Below, piece after piece: positions 1 to 10,601 of a DNA stretch of 64,000 bases. Numbering within the stretch: the first letter of the stretch is position 1; every line of letters begins with the position of its first letter. A program made the translations under genes and the position numbers. Where the stretch lies: NCBI RefSeq assembly GCF_000006565.2, contig NC_031478.1, positions 6,038,212-6,102,211 on the forward strand, written 5' to 3'. The notes below the pieces were generated by a model that saw only the letters and a program-made list of their open reading frames with translations, was not told where the DNA came from and ran no database searches. The DNA is from Toxoplasma gondii ME49 (taxonomy: Eukaryota; Apicomplexa; Conoidasida; Eucoccidiorida; Sarcocystidae).

Positions 1-1428
1 TGTGCGGTCCTCTGGTCGTCGCCGTCACACTCGCGTTTCTTCTTCTCATGGTGAGGAAGCAAGACGCAACGTTCTTCGAATGAGATCCGCTGCAACCACG
101 GAGGCAAGGCGGCTGCTCTTCTGGGCCGGTCCACTGGCAAGCAGTTCTGCGCTTTTCGTTCTCCTTGAACACACGAAGGGCGTGAGAGAGGAAGAGAGAG
201 AAAAGACAGAGAAAAAGCGAATGAAGAAAAGGCCGCGAACGCAGGAAAATTGTGCGAAAGCAAGGGAGACCAAGTGTGCAAAGGAATGAAAGTGGAAGGG
301 AGAGAGACAGAGACAGAGAGAAGGAACGGAGAGACAGAGCGAGAAGGAAAAAGAGATAGAAGGAGAAAGATCGAGAAAAGACTGAGAAGCAGGTGGATTC
401 GATTCTGACTCCGGAGTGAGGATCATGATGGGAACATGGAGTGTTCACTCTGCATTTTTTTCGAATTTGCTAGTCAGGAAAAGCCTCCTTCAGCCATATT
501 TATGGTCTCTCAATCGTCGGCAGTTTGTGCACATATGTGCTCCTCAACCTCATGAGCCCGGTAAGACAGACACAGGAAACGCGTGGAAAAGGATAAGCGA
601 GAAATGCTTTCTTCCCCGCCTTCCCTCCCCCTCTTTTTTTGTTACTCTCTGGGATCTCTGCTGCCGCTCGCCTGCGTCACCTCTCTGTTTTTCTTTGATT
701 CAAGTCGTACTCATCCCTCGTCGCTTTCTTCGTTCCACTTCCTGCTCCCTCCAGTTCCTCCGTTCTTTCTGTGCATCTCCGTCGCGCGCTTCCTTCTTCC
801 TCTTCTCCGTTTTCAGAAGGAAGGCATCGACCTCTACAGCACGATCAGTATTCTCGGCTACAGCCTTCTGCCTGTTGTCTTGATTGCCTTCGCCTCGATT
901 TTCATTTCCCTCAAAACTTCTCTCGGAGTCATCTTCTCCGTCGCGTGCGTCCTCTGGTGTACAGCCACTGCCTCCAGATTCTTCGAATCCGTAAGGCCCG
1001 CAACTTTTTTTTTCTCACAAAACATGCGCCTCTCTGTACATATGAATGCATATGTGTCTCGACCTGCTTCTGTATAAATGCACATGTGTGAGATACATCT
1101 AGTTTTATTTAATGAATTTATTTGATACGCAGGTAGACCTGCACATATAGATAGATATAGGGAGACGTAGAGAGATACACGTACTTGCACAGACATGTAC
1201 AAAGGCCGAACTTCTTGTCTTTGCATATCTCTCATTAAATATATATATATATATCTATGCATATGTAGATCTCCGTGTACATATGGAAATGTGTTTAAAT
1301 GCAGAAATGGGTCCGAGACCCCGTTTCTTTTGTGCTTTCAGGCTCTTCGCATGCACGACCAAAGATTTTTGGTGGCATATCCTATATCTCTCTTCTACGC
1401 TTCCTTTGTTGTCATCACTGTGCTCTGA
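1..1428 (+). CDS. YIPF5: Yip1-domain membrane protein, YIPF5/Yip1 orthologue (5' partial)
   Basis: Multi-pass protein of ER-Golgi membranes; Yip1/YIPF5 proteins bind Rab GTPases and Yif1 and act in COPII vesicle formation. Four exons are visible: 1-50, 474-560, 817-990 and 1342-1428, all joined in phase 0 with GT-AG borders. The joined protein reads CGPLVVAVTLAFLLLM, then SGKASFSHIYGLSIVG and LLNLMSP, then a third segment containing SILGYSLLPVVL, ending DQRFLVAYPISLFYASF...TVL and a TGA stop. This follows the family pattern AGPLVF / GYIYG / LLNLMS / LGYCLLPM / LLVAYP in order. Four to five hydrophobic segments are apparent. The cytosolic N-terminal half lies before base 1. Exon 2 uses the AG at 472-473, not the AG at 476-477, because only the former keeps phase. 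Identification is strong; YIPF5 versus YIPF7 cannot be separated and would be meaningless in a protist. Confidence 0.88.
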
Positions 1429-3461
1429 GTTTCCTTCGGCTTATATGCGAGAGCTTTTGCGTGAGAACGAGACAGAAGAGAGAAGTCAGAAAGTGCCAGG
1501 AAGCAGAAGGCCTCCCATTCTGAGACCAGGGAAGCGGGGACTGAAAACGCGAGTGAGAGAGCATGCACACTTGCATGCTCTCTCCAAGATTTCTGTTTGC
1601 TTGTGTCTGCTTGAGGGATGCACTAGATTCTGCTTTGCTTTTCTTCCTCTTGTTCTCTGTCTTTTCTCATTTTTTCTCTTTTCTCTCATTCGTTTTTTTG
1701 TCGCTTTCGTCTCTCTCTCGTATCTCTTCCGCCTCTCTTGTTAGTTCTGCCCGCTGTGCTTCCCGTCTTCTTCAGCCTCTTTGCGTCTCCACTTCCTTTC
1801 CAGTTTCTTGGATTGTCTGAATGTTTCTGTCTCGCTTTCCTCGGGCTCTCCGGCCCTCATCGCTTCAGTCGCGACACAAAGCTTTCGTCGCCTTCTGTGT
1901 TTCCGCCGCTGTTCAAATTCGCGGTTCGTCGTGATTTCTGTACACCTCCGTTTTCGCTGGAAACACATTCTCAACTAAGATATCTTCGGGAAGGGGAGGA
2001 TGTCTGGTGACAGAAGGATGAGTTTTAGCCGCGTCCGATCTGCAGGAGAGGCAGGGCGGCTCTGCCTCGCCTTTGTGGGTGTCAGCGTGAAGTCGACGAA
2101 GGAATTGCCGCGCACATTCCTGGCGGTTTGCCTCCGCTTTCGCAGGTCGTCTTCTCTGCGTTCGTTTCTCTCCAACTTTCTTTTCTCTTTATAAACACCG
2201 TTTTCGGCACACAGAGGACCGACGCCGCGCCTGCGGACGCGCCCACGCTGTCGCGGTGCACCGGGCGGCTCTTCGGTGGCGTCGTTCTTTGCTTCTGGAG
2301 AGCTCCAGTGTCGTCGGAAAATGTCGAACGAAGACAGAGAGCCATGCGTTCCCCAGGAGACCGCCTGCGTCTTCCTCAGAGACTGGAAGTTGCAGGGAAA
2401 GAAGGAAGTGAAACACTCACAGAAAGCGTCCAGAGGAGCGTGACTGTAGTCCAAGCAGAAACACACTCATAGAGACACAGATAACGTTCGCATGCGTCTC
2501 CAGAGAAAAGCGCGCTTCCGCGGCAAACGAAGAAGAAAGAGCGTCAGAGAGAAAAGGAAAAGGGTGCTGGAGAGAAGAGATAAGTTGCATGTTGCACTGG
2601 AGAGAACGGTGCAAAGCCACTCGGGAGAGCAAACACGACTGCTAGCGGGAACGCAGCAGGAGCGCAAGAGAGGAGAGGAGAGGAGAGAGGAGGAGAGAGG
2701 AGGAGAAAAGGAAAGTGAATATCATAAGAGAGGAGGCGTGAGTTCGTACGAGGGCGCGAGGATAGCAGAAGAGGGTGGAGAAGAAGAAGCCGACAGGGGG
2801 GAAGATGAGAACTGAGATCAGCCAAGATCTGACCTTTGGGTGTCGAGAAGATCTTCAAGGTCTGCGTCTGTTCTCTTGAGTGCAAGCATCACTCCACACT
2901 GTTCTTCAGGTCTGCAGACTTACCTGAGAATCGTTTCTCGAGTTCCTTCTTCATTCAAGTACTTGTATAACCTTTCAACTTTGGAGGGGCGTTTCCCCTT
3001 TCACGACAGAAGATGCTGATTCTCGCTTTAAGTCTGCAGTTGCAGAGCTTCGCTGAAAATGACTTGCGACCTCTGGCAAAATCCTTCTCCCACAAAGAAA
3101 AGAAGAGACTTCGGCGCCTGTGCCGCATGCTGCTTTGTGCTCGTCGTCTGAGAGGAGAATGTAGACGTCGAGGTCTTCTCGCGCCTCTCAGATCTTGAAC
3201 GTCTCAACGCCAAGGCAACACTCTGTTGTCCTGGCATTCTCAGCCGAAGAGCTCGTGAACGGATGTCGGCTAACCGAACGGAATTCGGAAACAAGAGATA
3301 ACTTTCTCTTCTCGCTTGTCCGCCAGTGATCCTTCTCCTCCTGTCCTTCCCCCGACTTTCCACTCTCCCTCTGCTTCTCTCTCGAGCAAATCTCATATCA
3401 GTGCTCAGCGAAATGTCCATAAAGACGTACAGATATACATCCTCAATAAGACATATGTAGT

Positions 3462-3515
3462 ACATATATACCTATATTATATTATATACATATATATATA
3501 TATGTATACGTATAT
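3462..3515. repeat. AT-rich microsatellite
   Basis: Imperfect TA/CATA repeat in the intergenic region; no coding potential. Confidence 0.85.
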
Positions 3516-4316
3516 CAGCTATCCGGTATCGTCGACATCTGCTCATAGGAAGTCTTTGCGTAGAGGGAATAAAGAACTGTTGTGTGTTTTGAAGTCCTTT
3601 TGCCTCCACGATGCGCTCCACTTCATCTCAGGCTTGCCATGACTCCGGCGCGGCCCGGAACATCTGCATGCTGTCCTCTCGCTCCTGGAGGGCACCGTGA
3701 CAGCGCTTTTCACACGTTGGAGCGAGCCAAGGGAGGCGACTGCAGGCAAAGGGAGAGGTCTAAAACAAAGGAAAAATGAGAAGAAGGCTTCGAGGGCCGG
3801 AGGAAGAAGCGTCAAAGAAACAAGAGACCGACGAGGACCGCGAAAAGAGCGTCGCTAGAAGGCAGCCGACAGAGCGTGCAGCTTTTCTCCACCGCGCGTG
3901 TCTGGTCTCGCGCTTTTTCTGTTTTGTCTGTTCTCCTCTGGCTTTCTTTTTCTTCCTACGAAAACGCCTCTCGTTTCCTCGTGCTCTCCGGACCTCTGTC
4001 GGCCTCGCACTCTGTTTCGCCTTTCCGCCGACGCCTGCACCCTCCCTTTTTTCACCGTTTCGCCCTCCGCGGGTCCCGCTGCTTCTCTTGCGCTCCTTTT
4101 TCCTCTTCTTTTTCGGACAAGAAATATGCATGCATCGACTCCACTCTCCGCTCTCCGAAGGCAACAGACACCTCCCTTCTTCGCTACGCAGAGTCCACGC
4201 CGACAGCGGCTGGCCTCGCAGGTGAAGAGCCGAGGGAACTCTTCTGTCTCTTTCCGGGAACCCCCAGGTATCTCTCGAACCTTCTCTCTTAATTCGCTGT
4301 TCTTCACTTCTTCTCC

Positions 4317-4466
4317 TACCTCTTCTCTTTCCTCTTTCTCTCTTTTCTCCTCTTCTCCTACATCTCCTTTTCTTTTCTCCTCTTCTCCTCCATCTCCTTT
4401 TCCATTCTCCTTTTCTCCTACATCTTCTTCTCTCTTCTCCTCTTCTCTTCTCTCTTCCCCGCTTAT
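4317..4466. repeat. 30-bp pyrimidine minisatellite
   Basis: About five imperfect units with a 30-base period, starting at 4317, 4347, 4377, 4407 and 4437. The middle three share CTCCTCTTCTCCTMCATCT-like cores (first bases of each unit). It lies in a nearly pure C/T strand (4299-4509), about 450 bases upstream of the next start codon, and has homopurine-homopyrimidine strand asymmetry. Confidence 0.8.
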
Positions 4467-4910
4467 CTCTTCTTCTCTTACTTCCCCTCGTTTCTCTCTG
4501 CTCTCCTTTTGTTTTCTTCACTTCTCCCTTGCCGTCTTTCTCTTCTGATGTCTCAGCTGCTTTCGACTCTTCGATCTTTCTTCTGCGCGAGGGCGCTGTT
4601 TCCGGCTTCTGGTCGTCTCCGTCCCTGCTGCCACAGACCTCGATTCCCTGTCTCCGTCTCTCCTGGTCGGGCGTCTTCTTCGTTCTTCTCTTCACTCTTT
4701 GCTTGTTTCGCGTAGTCTCTTCTTTGGGCGGACGCAGCGATGTAGACAGGAGAGACACCTGGTTGCGTGCTCCATCGGGAGCGAGACAAACTCTCTCCTC
4801 CAGCTGTCGTCTCGCGCAGGTGTACAGCTGACCCGCTTCTTCCATCAGTTGCATGCGTGGAAATGTTGTTCTGCATGCAGTCAGGAGACGCGTTTCGGTG
4901 ACTAGCGAGA

Positions 4911-7900
4911 ATGGCGTCTGTTAGCGCGTTTCATTCCGAGGAGGATGGTGCAGACGCATCTGACGACAGCTCTGCCTCCGTGTGGACCGCAGACTTTTCC
5001 TCTTCTGTCTCTTCTCTTTCTGTTTCTTCCTCCCTTTCTTCTCTCTCTCCCTCTTCGTCGCCTTCTTCTCTTTCTCCTTCTTCTCCTTCCTCTCCGATAT
5101 CTTCTCCTCGACAGGCAGCTGAAGAGTCCTGTTCTCCTCGACCCTCTTCCTCTACTGTCCCCGCTCCAGGCCGTCGCCTTCGCTTTGTTCGCTGCCTGTC
5201 TCTTCTTCGTCTCCCCCTCGAACCGCCTAGTTCCTCCGATCCCTCGTCTTCATGCTCACCTCATCTGTCCTCTTGTTTCTCTTGTTCTCTTCCCGTGTCT
5301 GCCTCTCGCACTTCCTCGTCTTCGGCTCTTTCGCAGCGAGCATGCTCTGGACTGTCGAGTGAGGAAGAGAAGCGTCGGCATCTCTCAGGGAAGCGTCTTC
5401 CTTGTTCGTTTTCGAGGACTGCTTGCGTGGAGTCCGAGCGCGGAGAGCCCGGCGGAGCTCCAGCGTTTTTCCTGACGCTGCGTCCGGTGCTGCCGTGGTG
5501 GCTGCATGCGCCGAAATGCGTTCGCAGCCCCTGTGCAGGCCGCCGCGAGAAGACAGCTCGCGCGGCAGCAGACGCAGAAACGACGGACGCAAACGCAGGC
5601 TTGTCAGAGGGACGCTGCACACCGCAAGGAGACAAGTGTCTCCGCTGTGCGTCGCCTGTCTCCTCTGCTCGAGGGGCATTCCACCCCACGAAGGAGACAG
5701 AAAACCTCGAGAGTGACGACGCCGGCCAGCAGCGCGAAGAGACCAAGCCGCGCAGGATCAAGACGCCTTTCTCCACTTCTTCTTCTACTCCATCTAATCC
5801 CTCCTCTTCCCCACCGCCTGTCGAACCTGAAAGAAGCTTCGGCTCCTCTGTTTGCGACCCCTTTTTGTCTGAGCATTCTCTTTCTGAGTGCTCTTCTCCA
5901 AATTCTCTGGCTCTCTCGTCTCCTGTCTGTTCTGTTCTTCCTTGCGAGGCTGTGGGTGATGCGGGAGAAGGAAAGTCAGAACTGCGTTGCTTGCCGGCGA
6001 TTCGCAGCGGCTTGTTCTTCACGCAACAGCCCTCCTGGAACCTCTCTGGCGCTGATGATCTCGATGCTCTCTCCGCGCTCTGTCACTCTTTTTGGCTTTC
6101 TCTGACGCCTGTCTCTCCACATCCAAAACGACAGTCTCCTGCTTCCTCTTCTTCATCGACCTCCTCCTCTTCTTCGGGCTCTCCTGCCTCTCCTCCGGCG
6201 CTTGTTTCTTCTCGTCCTTCACACGTTTGCAGAGGTCGCTTGGAAGCGCTGCAGTTTTCTGGAGATGACGACGCTCAGGGCGCCGAGGTTCCTCTGTGCT
6301 GGGTGAATCTGCGGGAGCTCCGGCCTCTCCACCCTGGGGAAACGCTTTGGACTTCCCCATCTGCTCCGCATGCATGCGCAGTGGTCGTGACCCTGGTGGA
6401 TGGCCAGCGCCTGACGAATCTGTCTCCGTCCTTTCCCTGCACTGTCTCTCCCTGTCCACGTGTGTCTCCGCCTTCGCGTTCGCTCTCCCTCTCGTTTCTT
6501 CGGAGATCAAAGACGCTCGACAGCAGGCCTTCGGCGTCCTCTCCTCTTGACTCCTCTGCCCCTTCGCCCCAGTTGCCTTCTCCCCACGCCCATTCAGAGG
6601 TGTCTCCGACGCATGCAGAGGTGTCTCCGGCTTATGGGACTGTCTCTGGAGTGCCTAGGCCCCTTCGCGGTTTTGTCCGGCACGACTCGGGAACAGGGCC
6701 TCTCGGGGCGGGCGCAGGTGTCTCTTCTTTCGCTTTGACTCGGTCAGCCACCTCGTTTCCTCCAGGGAGGTCCGCGGACGAATATCAGCTTCCCTGCTCT
6801 TCTCCGGTTCTCGGAGGCCTTTCTGAAAGGGAAGCTGGGGCCGCCAGCCTCCCCGCGCTATCCGCCCAGACGCTGTGGACGCGCTTGGAGTCTCTGAGGC
6901 AACTGGCGACAGAGGTGACCCGTGTGAAGTGCGAGAGAAGAAGGCGGGAGAGACAGCTGTCTGCGCTGCTTGGCGGTGCAGTAGATACACCCCAGCGCGA
7001 GAGAGAGAGACGGCGCGGGGATGCCGTGGACGTCTTGGGCTCGGGAGCCGGAAACTGGGAGAACGGAGAGCAGTCAACATGCAAGCCTGCCTTCAGTTCT
7101 TCTGCCTGGCAATATAGCGAAGGCAAGGACGAGAAAGAGGAGAAACGAGACAGAGCGCTTCCTCCTGTCTCCCGGACCGTGTCTTCAGCAGGGCCAGGGG
7201 AGAAGAGAGAGACAAGGCAACAAGCAGTTTCTCGGTTCATCAAGGTTTCTCCGCCTTCTTGCGACTGCCCCTCGACTTCTTCCTTATCACGTTCCGGTTT
7301 GTGTGCCGACTTCAAGTCCTCCGTGTCTCCTGGAGTCTCTCTCGCGAGGTGTCTCGGTAGGTCTGGTCTTCGGGCGCGCGTCGAAGCCCTCAGAGAGGCG
7401 GTCGCGAGCGAGCGCCGGAGCCTGGAGACGGCGTCTCCGTGGGGTGAGTCTCGAGGCCAAGCGGTGTGCGGCGACCTCCCGCTTCTCCGACACGCGCTCT
7501 ACTGCCGCCGCATCCGCATGCTTTGCGAGTTGGTCCAGATTTTTCCGGTGGAGAACTACGGCCGAGACAGAACCATTCGCGGCCTAGAAATTCCTTCCCT
7601 GGATGTGCTCGAGCGGTCGCTCTTCGGCGTCGTCTCGCCTCCCGTCTCGAGTCGCCGCCGCGGCAGCGCCCCACAGGCGCTGACGGGACCCGCGGGTCCC
7701 GAGTCTTCGGGGACTGGGCCGGCCGCGGGGCTTGAAGGCAGAGACAGTCTCTCTGATGCGCAGGGCGTCGCGACGAGTGTGGGGTCGTTCTCCTTCGCAA
7801 ACGGCGGCGCGATGGCCCTGCTGAGGGGCGCGAGTGGCAGTGGCTCTTCAGGTTTTGTAGCCTTGGCAGGATCGGGGCCAACTGCCTCGGCGCCCGCGCA

Positions 7901-8702
7901 GCTGGCACCAGCGGAGGCGGAGACGCTGTCCGCCGCGGTTGGCTTTCTCGTTCACCTCGTCGTCTTCATCCAGAAATACCTCGACCTTCCGGTCGTCTCT
8001 CCCATCCTCAGTCCGCTCTTCCAACCGCACGCGCTGCGTCTCCTGTCTCCGACTCTGTGGGGCGCGGGTCCCAGCGACGAGAAAGGCAGACGCATGCACT
8101 CGCTGCGTCTGCAGGTCCTGCTGCAGCAGCACGAGCTGTCTCTGAAGCAGCTGGCGTCGGGCGCCTTCGAGCCCAGTGAGGGTAGAGCCCAAGAGGCCGG
8201 TGGGTCCCGCGCCTCCTTGCTGGGTGGCGGGGCCCTGGGAAGAGACAGTTTGGCGGCGGGGGCGTTCTTCGGCGGCAGAGGTGCGACTGTGCAGACCACA
8301 GGGAGCACTGCAAACGCTGCCTCTCTCCTCGGTTTAGCCGCAAACGGAAGCTCGACAGGAGCATCACTGTCTGCACCCCTGCCCGCCCTCGACTGGCGCA
8401 TCCAGCTTCCGCTGTATCTACACCCGAGTGCCGGGGGCGGCGGCGGGACTGCCATGCTGCAGAGACAGCAGACTTTCCTCGAGGGCCTCAGAACCGTCGC
8501 GGAGTGTCTCTCCGAGGAGTGGGGCGCCGAGCTCGGCGTCCGGCTGTCGCAGAGTCAGGTCCGCGTCCGATTTGTGGGATCGAGACCCTGTGGGGACGGA
8601 ACAGACGACAGGGAAGAAGACATGGAGGACCCCCTGAATGTCCTCGAAACCGTAGAAACAATTCTCCACCGAGAGATGTGGGGATTCGGCAGCCTCAGTT
8701 AA
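4911..8702 (+). CDS. UVRAG/Vps38-like PI3-kinase complex subunit (putative)
   Basis: Single-exon frame of 1263 aa. UVRAG/Vps38 joins Vps34, Vps15 and Vps30/Beclin in class III PI3-kinase complex II, which makes PI3P on endosomes. The C-terminal region fits the Atg14/UVRAG family: residues about 862-880 read ALYCRRIRMLCELVQIFPV, followed by IRGLEIPS; residues 1008-1027 read AAVGFLVHLVVFIQKYLDL; then LPLYLHPS near 1165. These correspond to the family's LRRRQLISELSYIYPI, ALGYTAHLV and FPLYP blocks. A basic helical stretch at about 650-690 (LESLRQLATEVTRVK) may be the coiled coil. A C2-like end (NLRELRPL ... AVVVTLVDGQRL) lies near 455-500. The first 430 residues and several loops are Ser/Pro/Ala-rich low complexity, so it is much longer than UVRAG (about 700 aa). 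The ATG at 4911 sits in GAGAATGGC. Atg14 is an alternative identity. Confidence 0.62.
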   Translation: MASVSAFHSEEDGADASDDSSASVWTADFSSSVSSLSVSSSLSSLSPSSSPSSLSPSSPSSPISSPRQAAEESCSPRPSSSTVPAPGRRLRFVRCLSLLRLPLEPPSSSDPSSSCSPHLSSCFSCSLPVSASRTSSSSALSQRACSGLSSEEEKRRHLSGKRLPCSFSRTACVESERGEPGGAPAFFLTLRPVLPWWLHAPKCVRSPCAGRREKTARAAADAETTDANAGLSEGRCTPQGDKCLRCASPVSSARGAFHPTKETENLESDDAGQQREETKPRRIKTPFSTSSSTPSNPSSSPPPVEPERSFGSSVCDPFLSEHSLSECSSPNSLALSSPVCSVLPCEAVGDAGEGKSELRCLPAIRSGLFFTQQPSWNLSGADDLDALSALCHSFWLSLTPVSPHPKRQSPASSSSSTSSSSSGSPASPPALVSSRPSHVCRGRLEALQFSGDDDAQGAEVPLCWVNLRELRPLHPGETLWTSPSAPHACAVVVTLVDGQRLTNLSPSFPCTVSPCPRVSPPSRSLSLSFLRRSKTLDSRPSASSPLDSSAPSPQLPSPHAHSEVSPTHAEVSPAYGTVSGVPRPLRGFVRHDSGTGPLGAGAGVSSFALTRSATSFPPGRSADEYQLPCSSPVLGGLSEREAGAASLPALSAQTLWTRLESLRQLATEVTRVKCERRRRERQLSALLGGAVDTPQRERERRRGDAVDVLGSGAGNWENGEQSTCKPAFSSSAWQYSEGKDEKEEKRDRALPPVSRTVSSAGPGEKRETRQQAVSRFIKVSPPSCDCPSTSSLSRSGLCADFKSSVSPGVSLARCLGRSGLRARVEALREAVASERRSLETASPWGESRGQAVCGDLPLLRHALYCRRIRMLCELVQIFPVENYGRDRTIRGLEIPSLDVLERSLFGVVSPPVSSRRRGSAPQALTGPAGPESSGTGPAAGLEGRDSLSDAQGVATSVGSFSFANGGAMALLRGASGSGSSGFVALAGSGPTASAPAQLAPAEAETLSAAVGFLVHLVVFIQKYLDLPVVSPILSPLFQPHALRLLSPTLWGAGPSDEKGRRMHSLRLQVLLQQHELSLKQLASGAFEPSEGRAQEAGGSRASLLGGGALGRDSLAAGAFFGGRGATVQTTGSTANAASLLGLAANGSSTGASLSAPLPALDWRIQLPLYLHPSAGGGGGTAMLQRQQTFLEGLRTVAECLSEEWGAELGVRLSQSQVRVRFVGSRPCGDGTDDREEDMEDPLNVLETVETILHREMWGFGSLS

Positions 8703-8789
8703 CACACAAAACACCAAGCCAATGCATGCATAGACACGTGGACGTGGAGTTGTACATATAGAGAGAGAGTACAACTATACAGAGACGTA

Positions 8790-8843
8790 CATATTTTATA
8801 ATTATACATATATCGAGTGAATATATATATATATATACATAGA
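8790..8843. repeat. AT microsatellite
   Basis: TA-rich tract ending in (AT) repeats, about 90 bases 3' of the UVRAG-like stop codon, so probably inside its 3' UTR. Confidence 0.8.
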
Positions 8844-10236
8844 TGTGTGTACGTAAGTTTATACTGCAGGGTGGACGCGCGTGGATGATCCAAAGGAGAG
8901 AACGGCTGTCGAGTGTTAGAGTGCAAGCGCACGAGAGACGTGAAGGCGAAGAAATTGATGCAGAGTAGAAAGTTGAGAAGCTCATTTGGAGTCATGTCGA
9001 GGCAGAGAAGAACAGACAGTTCGGCAGATTGCAAAGGTGGGGAGAAGGTCTGGAAGCCACGAAGGAGATTGCAAGAATCGATGAAGAAAGTTCGGTTTGC
9101 TGTCACTCAAGGAGATGCAAGACTCTGCAGGATTCTCCTTCTCTTTCTGTCGCTGCGACTCGCCGTGGTGGCTTGTTCCCTTGTCTGTAGTCGCCTTTAC
9201 GGTCTTGACGCACGCAGCCAGAAGAGGTAGCTGTTCATAGACATTTATCAATATTTGAAAGTCGCATTCAGCGTCGGTGTTTCACGGCGCCTCCACAGGT
9301 TTTTCTTCAAACACGACAAAAAACCGCGCTTCCTCTCTTCAACTTGTTGCGGAGCTCTTCTCTCTGTGCCTGCGTACCTGCTGTCTGTACACTTCTGCTT
9401 CGACCCCAGTTCGAGAAGCATCCGCTTGTTGGCTTCTGTCCTTCTTTCGTCACCGAGCCTCCACCTTGCTCCCTCACTGATTAGAGAGGCCTAGGCATCT
9501 GTCTCTCTTCTTGCACTGTGCGTTTGCTGAGAAAAGACGCCGAGTCACCCTTCGGCCTAGCCACGATTACAAAGAGTTGCGAAAAATATGCATTTATTCG
9601 GAGAACTGTGAATCACATGTATACAGCACGCCGAGTCCCTCTGGAGCGGCCTGTGTGGCAGAGGAAACTCTCGACAGAAACGTTCCCGTACGTCCGCCTT
9701 TTGTGGTGCGTTGCGGCTTAAACACCCGGTGAAGTTCAGCTGGGAGCGCTGGTCACATCTGAGTGGAATGTGAGGAGTTCTTCTCGCGCCGCGGTTCCTT
9801 CCAGACAGCTGGGAGGTGAATGCGCGTTCCCCCTCGACAGAAAGACGCAGAAACAGTAGACTCGATGACGCGTACGCACACTCGTTGAGGGATGACAGAG
9901 TCGTCTTGTGCTCAACTCACACTTATGTTTTCCTCTATGTATAAATAGTTACATATATACTTACGTTATTCACATGCTTATACATGTATATTGGCAAACA
10001 CCTGCCCTAGCGCACGAGAGGTAGAAGGGAGTTTTCGTTGGCCGGTGCAGAAAGCCGAGAGGCTGGGCAACGCAGATCCACAGGTCCACGAAAACAGAGG
10101 GGAGAAAGCGTCGAAGACAGGCGCATTTGAGCGCTACCCAGCCACGCATGTGCGAGAACGCGTGCACAACTCATCAGCTACAATGATCCAATAATTATTT
10201 ATAAGGAGACATGCAGAGGCCTTATGCTTATTTATT

Positions 10237-10296
10237 TATACATATATATATATATTATATATATATATATATATATATTCATATAGATAGATAGAC
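10237..10296. repeat. AT microsatellite with GATA tail
   Basis: Two (TA)n blocks separated by a TATTATAT break, ending in a short (GATA) run. Confidence 0.85.
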
Positions 10297-10588
10297 GCGG
10301 CGGAGAGAAGGAAAGGCGTACATCGTGTTTGAGAGGTCACGGGCGAGACGCGAGTCCCTTCTGCTGAGATGGGGGGATGGCTATTTACCATTTTTCGAAA
10401 AAAGCGTCAGCTGTGGAGATCTGATTTGCGCGAAGAACGTGTGCTTGCTTTTGGTGTGACAAGAGAGTTGCATCTTGCCGCCTCGACGAAGGCACGAGAA
10501 ACAGTACCTTCGCGGCAGGCGCGAAAGCAACACGAAGATCGACGTTTGCGTGGGGTGTATCTCCGAAGTGAATTTGTCTTTTATCGCT

Positions 10589-10601
10589 GGGGGGGGGGGG
10601 G
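10589..10601. repeat. Poly-G run, 13 bases
   Basis: Uninterrupted G13 in intergenic DNA; likely length-variable and able to form G-quadruplex-like structure. Confidence 0.85.

Larger units (their letters stand above)
1429..4910. other. Intergenic region between YIPF5 and UVRAG-like gene
   Basis: Presumably holds the YIPF5 3' UTR and the promoter and 5' UTR of the next gene. I see no convincing exon. It contains purine-rich tracts (about 2660-2720), an AT microsatellite near 3462-3515 and a long pyrimidine tract with a 30-bp minisatellite (4299-4509). The longest open frames here are Arg/Glu- or Ser/Phe-rich by-products of these tracts. Confidence 0.6.

Noticed and set aside
3760..4854. Minus-strand open frame of 364 codons, Arg/Lys/Glu-rich
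   Set aside because: It is the complement of a pyrimidine tract and minisatellite; composition explains it, and it has no domain.
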